Below are positions 1 to 5,090 of a stretch of DNA of 5,090 nucleotides, in pieces. The stretch covers positions 2,418 to 7,507 of the forward strand of contig PMHN01000005.1 in assembly GCA_003156695.1 (NCBI GenBank). Reading direction: 5' to 3'. Within the stretch, counting starts at the first letter, position 1; each line of letters begins with the position of its first letter. A program made the position numbers and the translations under genes. This DNA comes from Gammaproteobacteria bacterium. GTDB lineage: Bacteria; Pseudomonadota; Gammaproteobacteria; Steroidobacterales; Steroidobacteraceae. The notes beneath the pieces were generated by a model, which saw nothing but the letters and a program-made list of their open reading frames with translations, had not been told where the DNA came from and ran no database searches.

Positions 1-98
1 CTAACCGATGGGGCGCGGCCTTCATGTCCGGAGTCCGCACTCTCAGCGACGCGGACTGGGCGGTGATTGTCGCTGGAGCCACGGCGAGCGCCGCCTAG
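1..98 (+). CDS. C-terminal tail of an unidentified upstream gene (partial)
   Basis: Reading from base 3, an open frame of 31 codons enters from the left edge and stops at TAG 96-98. It encodes a tail with residues such as NRWGAAFMSGVRTL followed by an Ala-rich end. The frame shows no stop from the edge, has plausible amino-acid composition, and ends 9 nt before the vsr start in the same direction, which suggests one transcription unit. The fragment is too short to assign a family. By position it could be another member of the restriction-modification or defence cassette, or an unrelated host gene. A chance open frame of this length in GC-rich DNA is possible, so confidence is moderate. Confidence 0.45.
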   Translation, partial: NRWGAAFMSGVRTLSDADWAVIVAGATASAA

Positions 99-107
99 TC
101 ACTGACT

Positions 108-518
108 ATGGTCGATCACGTCTCGCAGGCAAAGAGATCGGCGATCATGCGAGCGGTGCGGTCTCGAGACACCGGCCCCGAGATTCTGGTACGGCAGCTG
201 ATCCATCGAGCGGGTTATCGGTTTCGCTTGCACCGCAGAGACTTACCGGGAACTCCTGACATCGTCTTTCCTCGGCTCGGCAAAGTGATCTTCGTTCACG
301 GCTGCTACTGGCACGGTCACGCGGGCTGTGAGAAGGGTCGTCTGCCGCGCTCTCGGGTTGAATTTTGGGCGGCGAAGATCGTGGCCAATCGTCACCGTGA
401 CAGAGCTAGAATGCGCCAGCTCCGAGCAGCTGGATGGAGGCCGTTCGTGGTTTGGCAGTGTCAACTGCGCAGACCCGAATCGCTGCTTCGGAGAGTCACG
501 AGATTCCTTGAGGAGTGA
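108..518 (+). CDS. vsr: Very short patch repair (Vsr) DNA mismatch endonuclease
   Basis: Vsr nicks 5' of the T in T:G mismatches produced by deamination of 5-methylcytosine, starting very short patch repair to C:G. The 136-residue product lines up with E. coli Vsr at nearly identical numbering. The catalytic Asp is D51 (LPGTPDIVF), followed by H64 and H69 in HGCYWHGH, with E25 in RDTGPE. The DNA-intercalating trio of E. coli (M14, F67, W68) appears as M14, Y67, W68. The structural zinc ligands map to C66, H71, C74 and C118, the last two shifted by one residue. A second conserved block, EFWAAKI, follows at 85-91. The length is near the family norm (E. coli about 156), with a shorter C-terminus. 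No strong Shine-Dalgarno precedes ATG 108; it lies 9 nt after the previous stop, so translational coupling is likely. Its stop overlaps the GTG of the next gene, a cytosine-5 methyltransferase, which is the expected Vsr partner. Confidence 0.95.
   Translation: MVDHVSQAKRSAIMRAVRSRDTGPEILVRQLIHRAGYRFRLHRRDLPGTPDIVFPRLGKVIFVHGCYWHGHAGCEKGRLPRSRVEFWAAKIVANRHRDRARMRQLRAAGWRPFVVWQCQLRRPESLLRRVTRFLEE
511..515 (+). promoter_or_regulatory. Shine-Dalgarno AGGAG inside the vsr 3' end, deciding the methyltransferase start
   Basis: AGGAG lies 11 nt before ATG 527, but it overlaps the alternative GTG at 515 and so cannot serve it. This favours ATG 527 as the methyltransferase start. The spacing is slightly long, so GTG 515 with coupled re-initiation at the GTGA overlap is not excluded. 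Confidence 0.5.
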
Positions 519-526
519 TCCGCACA

Positions 527-1792
527 ATGCGTCCAGTCGGAATCGATCTCTTTGCAGGTGCCGGTGGTCTTAGCCTGGGCTTCGAGCAAGCAGGCTTCGA
601 CATCGTTGCAGCGGTCGAGATAGACCCAATTCACTGCGCAGTCCACGAGTACAATTTCCCAACCTGCAAGACGGTTTGTGCCGATATCTCAAAGCTTTCT
701 GGCGACGAGCTGCGCGTGGACGCTGGCTTAGGCGACCGCGAGATTGACGTCGTCTTCGGTGGCGCGCCGTGCCAAGGCTTCTCAATGATCGGAAAGCGTG
801 CTCTCGACGACCCGCGCAATTCTCTCGTCGGCCACTTCGCGCGAATTGTCTTCGAACTGCAGCCGAAGTACTTCGTCTTTGAGAACGTCAAGGGCCTTAC
901 CGTTGGCGCCCACAAGAGGTTTCTGCAGGAGGTCATGGCGGAGTTCGAAGCCAACGGCTATACGGTCGAACACGACTACAAGGTGCTGAACGCGGCGGAA
1001 TACGGGGTGCCGCAGGACCGGCGACGTCTGTTTCTTCTGGGTGCTCGGCGCGGTCGCAAGCCTCCGGTGTACCCGGCCCCAATCACGCGCCTGCCGAACG
1101 TGAAGAAGAAGCTGCCGCCTGCGCCGAGCGTTGAGGACGCCATCGGCGATCTCCCGAAGCTGAAGAAGCTGGACAAACTCTTCACGCAAGACGCGCTGCG
1201 CGCAGCACTTGGTCGGCCAAGCAAATATGCGGCTCTGCTGCGCGGCATTGAACGCGCGACGGACGACTACAGCTACCCGCGGATGTACGATGCGACGACC
1301 CTCTCGGGGTGCCTACGCACGCGCCACACGGCGCTCTCCGAGAAGCGCTTTAGAGAGACGAGGTCTGGCGAAACGGAGCCGGTTAGCCGCTTCCTCAGGC
1401 TCGACCCGCGAGGCGTCTCTAACACGCTCCGGGCTGGCACGAACAGCGATAAGGGCGCCTTCACGTCTCCCCGGCCGATCCACCCGCACGAGCCGCGGTG
1501 CATCACCAATCGAGAGGCCGCACGTCTGCACTCTTACCCCGATTGGTTTCGCTTACATGTCACCAAGTGGCACGGCTTCCGGCAGATCGGAAATTCTGTG
1601 CCGCCGCTGTTGGCGAAGGCCGTTGCCGCGCAGCTGATCAAGGCGCTCGGCGTGAAGCCGGAGCAGCCGAAGAAGAGTTTGAAGCTCGGTGACTCGACGC
1701 TGCTAACGTACGACGTGACGGCCGCTGCGCGGAAATTCGGAGTACGCGAGGATATCAATGGACGCCGATTAAAATCGGTTCGAGAGGGCTAG
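527..1792 (+). CDS. DNA (cytosine-5-)-methyltransferase of a Type II restriction-modification system
   Basis: Transfers a methyl group from S-adenosylmethionine to C5 of cytosine within a specific DNA site, protecting host DNA from the partner nuclease. From ATG 527 the protein has 421 residues; an in-frame GTG at 515 would add four. The C5-methyltransferase motifs occur in canonical order: I, DLFAGAGG (7-14, SAM binding); IV, GGAPCQGFS with the nucleophile C82; VI, ENV (119-121); VIII, QDRRRLFLLG (163-172); IX, REAARLHSYPDWF (329-341); X, GFRQIGNSVPP (350-360). The variable target-recognition region lies between VIII and IX, roughly 195-320, and cannot be translated into a site by eye. About 50 residues follow motif X, a somewhat long basic tail. 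Vsr upstream and a putative endonuclease downstream place it in a Type II cassette. It is Dcm-like in class, but nothing shows Dcm specificity, so no symbol is given. Confidence 0.95.
   Translation: MRPVGIDLFAGAGGLSLGFEQAGFDIVAAVEIDPIHCAVHEYNFPTCKTVCADISKLSGDELRVDAGLGDREIDVVFGGAPCQGFSMIGKRALDDPRNSLVGHFARIVFELQPKYFVFENVKGLTVGAHKRFLQEVMAEFEANGYTVEHDYKVLNAAEYGVPQDRRRLFLLGARRGRKPPVYPAPITRLPNVKKKLPPAPSVEDAIGDLPKLKKLDKLFTQDALRAALGRPSKYAALLRGIERATDDYSYPRMYDATTLSGCLRTRHTALSEKRFRETRSGETEPVSRFLRLDPRGVSNTLRAGTNSDKGAFTSPRPIHPHEPRCITNREAARLHSYPDWFRLHVTKWHGFRQIGNSVPPLLAKAVAAQLIKALGVKPEQPKKSLKLGDSTLLTYDVTAAARKFGVREDINGRRLKSVREG
1765..1778. repeat. Short inverted repeat CCGATT-AA-AATCGG before the restriction gene
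   Basis: Perfect 6-bp arms are separated by 2 nt, inside the last codons of the methyltransferase gene and ending 23 nt before the endonuclease ATG. A 2-nt loop is too tight for a stable hairpin and there is no T-tract, so it is not a terminator. It could be a dimer-binding operator, but an inverted repeat of this size is expected by chance in 5 kb. Confidence 0.3.
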
Positions 1793-1801
1793 GTCGAATA
1801 C

Positions 1802-2602
1802 ATGGCCTCCGACGGCGTCTATAAGAGGCTCATCGCGAAGCTCTTCACGGACAGGTACCGTCCGGGTGCCGCCCGCGTGGAATTCAAACGAGAGGACATC
1901 CCAAGGGCCGCGAAGGCGCTGGGCCTCCCTGAGCCGCGCAACATCGGTGATGTCCTGTACTCGTTCCGCTTCCGAGCTGACTGGCCCGATGAGATCGCAA
2001 GAACAACGCCGCCGGGTAAGCAATGGGTCATTAAGGGCGAGGGGCCTGCGGCGTATGCCTTCACGCTTTTCAGCGGCGCTTCAATTGCCGCTGCAGAGGA
2101 CTTCGAGCCGATCAAGATTCCCAACTCCACGCCAGAAATCGTCAGAAAGTACACTCAGTCCGACGAGCAGGCCCTGCTAGCGGTCGTTCGCTACAACCGC
2201 CTCGTAGATCTCTTCCTCGGCGTCACTGGTTACTCGCTGCAGAATCATCTTCGCACCCAGGTCAAGTCCATTGGGCAGATTGAAATAGATGAGCTGTATG
2301 TCGGTGTCAACAAGAGCGGCGCCCACTTCATCATCCCGGTGCAGGCCAAGGGCGGGAAGGACAAACAAGGCGTCTCGCAAGTCTTGCAGGACGATGCCTT
2401 CTGCCGGGCAAAATTTCCAAACTTGGTGCCGAGACTAATCGCTTGCCAATTTGTAAAGGGCAACCACGTTGCGTTAATGGAACTTGTGATATCCCGCGAC
2501 TCCATTAAGAAGCGCAGCGAAGCGCATTACCTCATCGTGCCAAAAGATGATATCTCCGAAGACGAGCTGCGGCAGTATCGCCAAACAGCGGATTCCGACT
2601 AG
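1802..2602 (+). CDS. Putative Type II restriction endonuclease, PD-(D/E)XK-like with Q-x-K motif
   Basis: Proposed to cut DNA at the site protected by the adjacent methyltransferase. The 266-residue product has two parts. Residues about 1-115 include a helix-rich segment (GLPEPRNIGDVLYSFRFR, 41-58) that resembles a winged-helix DNA-binding region. Residues about 120-245 hold a nuclease-like core: a helix (YSLQNHLR, 144-151), then IEIDELYVGV (160-169), a turn, and strand IIPVQAKGG (177-185). D163 (or E161/E164), Q181 and K183 fit a D-x(n)-Q-x-K active site; Q replacing the usual acidic residue is known from Mrr-type nucleases. The ATG lies 9 nt after the methyltransferase stop, with only a weak upstream AGG. 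The family and cleavage site are not recognised with certainty; the call rests on context plus the motif. Hand-counted GC over 2401-2520 is about 49%, clearly below the oxidase genes, which suggests transfer. Confidence 0.72.
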   Translation: MASDGVYKRLIAKLFTDRYRPGAARVEFKREDIPRAAKALGLPEPRNIGDVLYSFRFRADWPDEIARTTPPGKQWVIKGEGPAAYAFTLFSGASIAAAEDFEPIKIPNSTPEIVRKYTQSDEQALLAVVRYNRLVDLFLGVTGYSLQNHLRTQVKSIGQIEIDELYVGVNKSGAHFIIPVQAKGGKDKQGVSQVLQDDAFCRAKFPNLVPRLIACQFVKGNHVALMELVISRDSIKKRSEAHYLIVPKDDISEDELRQYRQTADSD

Positions 2603-3155
2603 ATACCCAGATCGCAGTTCAGCCGGATCTAGAGACCGTCTCGCCTCGTCCCGGCGCGAGCCGGTCATTCGATATGAACCTGAGAGCCTCATCTCGGACG
2701 CGCGACCTCAGCTTCGTCAAAGACTCGCCGCTAGCAACCTGGACGGTCACCTCTAGTTCAATCCTCGCCGCAGCACTGCCGGCAATCTTGCGTGTGCTTG
2801 TGGCTTCCACCCGCGCCAGCGCGAGGCGCCTGCGCGGGGGCGCGACCCGTCAGCTCCATGATGTCTTCGATCGTCCCCAATCTCACGACGCATCGCAGCT
2901 CCCTGCAGGCCGGATGGCCTTGACGCAGCCATTTTGGCGCACGGGGCGGATTAAACTTCGACGCGGTCCGCGATTCTGTCTTCCTGTGGTCCACCCATCG
3001 AACGGTTGGAGCAAGTGCTCACGCGCTGAGCGCGCGCCGCCCAGTGATCAGGGGCGCCGAGCCGATCCTGCGGGCTATTTCTGCGAACAACTGCGCGCTC
3101 GGGGTAGAATATTCGCAAGCGCTAAAAATTTACCGAAAGCTGTCAGAGCAATGCG
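2603..3155. other. Intergenic stretch without a convincing gene
   Basis: No frame of this roughly 550-nt stretch gives a protein with recognisable motifs. The longest + frame (2674-3159) encodes an Arg/Ser-rich low-information product and its stop merely overlaps the cyoA start. Two short minus-strand frames (2994-2758 and 2810-2619) contain fragments such as IELEVTVQVASGE that look slightly protein-like but are broken across frames and could be a decayed gene or chance. No stem-loop followed by a T-run is evident after the restriction gene. The 3' end holds a possible promoter. The stretch separates the restriction-modification cassette from the oxidase operon and may mark an insertion junction. 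Confidence 0.6.
3082..3110 (+). promoter_or_regulatory. Possible sigma-70 promoter for cyoA
   Basis: TAGAAT at 3105-3110 is a good -10 match within a locally A/T-richer stretch (TAGAATATT, then CTAAAAATTTA at 3122-3132). The best -35 candidate at 17 bp spacing is TGCGAA (3082-3087), a poor match to TTGACA. Transcription would start near 3117, giving a leader of about 40 nt before ATG 3156. This is a pattern-based guess. Confidence 0.35.
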
Positions 3156-4070
3156 ATGAGCGTGTCATTCATCGCCGCAGAGCGGCCGGCCGCCTCACTG
3201 CGTTGGCGGTGCCGGAGCGTTCGCTTCGTACCCTTGCTGTGTACGATGAGCCTGCCATTAGCGCTCGGCGGCTGTCAGCTGGCGGTGTTCTCGCCTGCAG
3301 GCCCGGTCGGCGAGGCCGAGCGCACCATCCTGCTCGATGCTTTGGCGATCATGTTGGCCATCGTCGTGCCGACGCTCGTGGCGATACTGGCATTTGCCTG
3401 GTGGTTCCGCGCCTCGAACGTGCGCGCGCGTCGCTTGCCCACCTGGGCCTACTCCGGACGCCTCGAGCTCGTCGTCTGGTCAATCCCGGCGCTCGTGGTC
3501 TTTTTCCTCGGCGGCATCGCCTGGATCGGATCGCATCTGCTCGATCCCGCACGTCCGCTGGAGTCGAGCGTCAAGCCGCTCGAGGTCGAGGTGGTCTCGC
3601 TTGACTGGAAGTGGCTCTTCATCTACCCCGGAGAGAGAGTTGGCAGCGTAAACCGCCTCATCGTCCCCGCGGGCGTGCCACTGCACTTTCGGATCACGTC
3701 CGCGAGCGTATTCAACGTGTTCTTCGTGCCGCGCCTCGGCAGCGAGATCTACTCGATGTACGGCATGACGAGCCAACTCAATCTGCAGGCCGACAGGCCG
3801 GGGACTTACCCGGGTCTTTCCGCTCATTTCAGTGGGGATGGCTTCTCCGACATGTCCTTCGACGTGGAGGCGGTAGCACCGGATGAGTTCTCCGCCTGGG
3901 TCACCCTGGCGCGTGCCTCGGGCCCCGAGCTGGATGACGCCGCCTACCGGGGCTTGCTCAAGCAGAGCAGCAACGTCAAGCCCTACACCTACCGCACAGT
4001 AGAGCGCGGTCTCTTCGATGCGATCGTGCTGCAGCGGCTGCCGCCCGGTGAAGGTCCGCAGGAGAATTGA
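3156..4070 (+). CDS. cyoA: Cytochrome bo3-type ubiquinol oxidase subunit II (lipoprotein)
   Basis: Subunit II of the haem-copper quinol oxidase that oxidises ubiquinol and reduces O2 at the inner membrane. The 304-residue protein starts with a lipoprotein signal; the lipobox LGGC puts the lipidated Cys at residue 40 after a basic n-region. Two transmembrane helices follow (about 58-84 and 103-124), then a periplasmic cupredoxin domain (about 141-241) and a C-terminal aromatic-rich segment (FSAWVTLA, 245-252; AYRGLL, 263-268). The region that binds CuA in cytochrome c oxidases reads [12 protein letters not shown] (222-233), with no Cys pair, which marks the quinol-oxidising type, as in E. coli CyoA ([18 protein letters not shown] is also near-identical). 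ATG 3156 is preferred because M31 would leave too short a signal; GTG 3162 is an alternative. cyoB follows after 1 nt. Confidence 0.95.
   Translation: MSVSFIAAERPAASLRWRCRSVRFVPLLCTMSLPLALGGCQLAVFSPAGPVGEAERTILLDALAIMLAIVVPTLVAILAFAWWFRASNVRARRLPTWAYSGRLELVVWSIPALVVFFLGGIAWIGSHLLDPARPLESSVKPLEVEVVSLDWKWLFIYPGERVGSVNRLIVPAGVPLHFRITSASVFNVFFVPRLGSEIYSMYGMTSQLNLQADRPGTYPGLSAHFSGDGFSDMSFDVEAVAPDEFSAWVTLARASGPELDDAAYRGLLKQSSNVKPYTYRTVERGLFDAIVLQRLPPGEGPQEN
4060..4064 (+). promoter_or_regulatory. Shine-Dalgarno AGGAG for cyoB, supporting a GTG start
   Basis: AGGAG within the last codons of cyoA sits 7 nt before GTG 4072, ideal spacing. It supports GTG as the cyoB start, as does the N-terminal MFGKLS shared with E. 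coli CyoB. Confidence 0.7.
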
Positions 4071-4071
4071 C

Positions 4072-5090
4072 GTGTTTGGAAAGCTCTCCTGGCAGGCCAT
4101 CCCCTTCGATCAGCCCATCCCGCTGGCAGCCGGCGCATTCGTGGTTTTCGGGATGTGCGCCGTGGTGATCTGGGTCGCGGCGAAGGGCTATATCCCGTAT
4201 CTCTGGCGCGAATGGATCACGAGCGTCGATCACAAGCGAATCGGTGTCATGTACTGCCTCCTGGCATCCGTCATGCTGCTGCGCGGATTCATCGACGCCC
4301 TCATGATGCGCTCGCAGCAGGCGCTCGCCTTTCACGCACCGGGATACCTGCCGCCGGAGCACTACGATCAGATCTTCTCGGCGCACGGCACGATCATGAT
4401 CTTTTTCGTGGCGATGCCGTTCGTGATCGGGCTCATGAACTTCGCGGTGCCGCTGCAGCTCGGCGTGCGCGATGTGGCGTTCCCGACGCTGAACGCCGTG
4501 AGCTTCTGGCTCACCGCCGCAGGCGCCCTGCTGGTCAACCTGTCGCTGGTCGTGGGCGAGTTCGCCCGCACCGGATGGCTGCCCTACCCGCCCCTGTCTG
4601 AACTCACTTACTCCCCCGGGGTCGGCGTCGACTACTACCTGTGGGCACTGCAGATTTCCGGCGTGGGAACGCTGATGGCCGGCATCAACATGGTCACGAC
4701 GATTCTCAAGATGCGTGCGCCTGGCATGAGTTATATGCGCATGCCGATGTTTTGCTGGACTTCTCTCGCCTCCAGTCTGCTCATCGTCGCCGCCTTCCCG
4801 ATTCTCACGGCAACGCTTGCCATGCTCTTGCTCGACCGCTACCTCGGTTTCCATTTCTTCACCAACGAGGCGGGCGGCAACGCGATGATGTTCATGAACC
4901 TGATCTGGGCGTGGGGACATCCGGAGGTCTATATCCTGGTGCTGCCCGCGTTCGGGGTGTTCTCCGAGGTGGTCGCCACCTTTTCAGGCAAGCCGCTCTT
5001 CGGTTATCGCTCCATGGTCATCGCCACGATGGCAATCTGCATCTTAAGTTTCAGCGTGTGGCTGCATCACTTCTTCACCATGGGCGCCGG
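4072..5090 (+). CDS. cyoB: Cytochrome bo3-type ubiquinol oxidase subunit I (3' truncated by window)
   Basis: Catalytic subunit carrying low-spin haem, the high-spin haem/CuB oxygen site and proton channels. It begins at GTG 4072, 1 nt after the cyoA stop, and stays open to the window edge: 339 complete codons of a protein usually near 660. The match to E. coli CyoB is strong throughout, with a one-residue offset after residue 86. Quinol-site residues R71, D75, H97 and Q100 are present; H105 is the low-spin haem ligand; CuB ligands H283, H332 and H333 are present, with the cross-linking Tyr Y287 in [13 protein letters not shown]-channel residues N123, D134, N141 and E285 are all intact, so proton pumping is expected. 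Several hydrophobic helices are evident, the first at about 17-37. The remaining haem ligands and K-channel lie beyond the edge. It is probably followed by cyoC and cyoD, not visible here. Confidence 0.96.
   Translation, partial: MFGKLSWQAIPFDQPIPLAAGAFVVFGMCAVVIWVAAKGYIPYLWREWITSVDHKRIGVMYCLLASVMLLRGFIDALMMRSQQALAFHAPGYLPPEHYDQIFSAHGTIMIFFVAMPFVIGLMNFAVPLQLGVRDVAFPTLNAVSFWLTAAGALLVNLSLVVGEFARTGWLPYPPLSELTYSPGVGVDYYLWALQISGVGTLMAGINMVTTILKMRAPGMSYMRMPMFCWTSLASSLLIVAAFPILTATLAMLLLDRYLGFHFFTNEAGGNAMMFMNLIWAWGHPEVYILVLPAFGVFSEVVATFSGKPLFGYRSMVIATMAICILSFSVWLHHFFTMGA

Noticed and set aside
2813..2829. GC-rich inverted repeat GCGCC-AGCGCGA-GGCGC as a terminator
   Set aside because: The stem is only 5 bp and no T-run follows on either strand; such repeats are common in GC-rich DNA.
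2619..2994. Short minus-strand frames containing protein-like pieces (TIEDIMELTGRAP; IELEVTVQVASGE)
   Set aside because: The pieces lie in different frames, start at weak positions and match no family I know. They are kept only as a possible decayed gene in the intergenic entry.
2674..3159. A 161-codon + strand open frame whose stop overlaps the cyoA start (ATGA)
   Set aside because: The product is rich in Arg, Ser and Ala with no motif, helix pattern or family resemblance, it contains the likely cyoA promoter, and it lacks a clear ribosome site. It looks like a GC-rich chance frame.
3044..3604. A 186-codon + strand frame overlapping the cyoA 5' half
   Set aside because: It is Arg/Ala-rich, out of frame with the clearly conserved CyoA protein, and has no ribosome site.
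4155..4601. A 148-codon + strand frame inside cyoB
   Set aside because: It is an out-of-frame shadow of cyoB; the cyoB frame from GTG 4072 carries the conserved oxidase sequence.
3976..4920. A 314-codon minus-strand open frame opposite cyoA-cyoB
   Set aside because: It is antisense to strongly conserved oxidase genes and encodes a His/Arg/Glu-rich product typical of the reverse complement of GC-rich membrane-protein codons.

Overview
The window comes from a GC-rich bacterium, most likely a proteobacterium. The clue is a cyoA-cyoB cytochrome bo3-type quinol oxidase locus whose subunit I matches the E. coli protein closely at nearly every functional residue I could place. A TAGAAT -10-like box ahead of cyoA also fits a proteobacterial, perhaps gammaproteobacterial, host, but genus cannot be read from this sequence. 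All supported genes lie on the + strand.

Left part (1-2602): a compact Type II restriction-modification operon. After the C-terminal tail of an unidentified upstream gene (stop at 98) come a Vsr-type very short patch repair endonuclease (108-518), a DNA cytosine-5 methyltransferase (start at GTG 515 or, preferred, ATG 527; end 1792) and a 266-residue protein (1802-2602) that I read as the partner restriction endonuclease of a PD-(D/E)XK-like fold with a Q-x-K catalytic variant. Gaps are 9 nt, a 4-nt overlap (or an 8-nt gap with the ATG start) and 9 nt, so the genes are probably co-transcribed. The proposed logic is that the methyltransferase makes 5-methylcytosine at its site and protects host DNA, the endonuclease cuts unmodified DNA, and Vsr nicks next to T:G mismatches that arise when the methylated cytosines deaminate.

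Middle (2603-3155): about 550 nt with no convincing gene. It holds a possible weak promoter for the downstream oxidase genes and may be the junction where the restriction-modification cassette meets the chromosome.

Right part (3156-5090): cyoA (lipoprotein subunit II, 304 residues, no CuA ligands) followed after 1 nt by cyoB (subunit I), which runs off the window end after 339 codons. Together they form the core of a membrane quinol:O2 oxidoreductase that reduces oxygen and pumps protons.

Hand counts show a composition contrast: about 49% GC at 2401-2520 (restriction gene) against about 67% in two sampled lines of cyoB (4441-4500 and 4621-4680). This agrees with horizontal acquisition of the restriction-modification cassette next to a core respiratory locus. 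I see no RNA gene, insertion sequence, CRISPR array or clear terminator.
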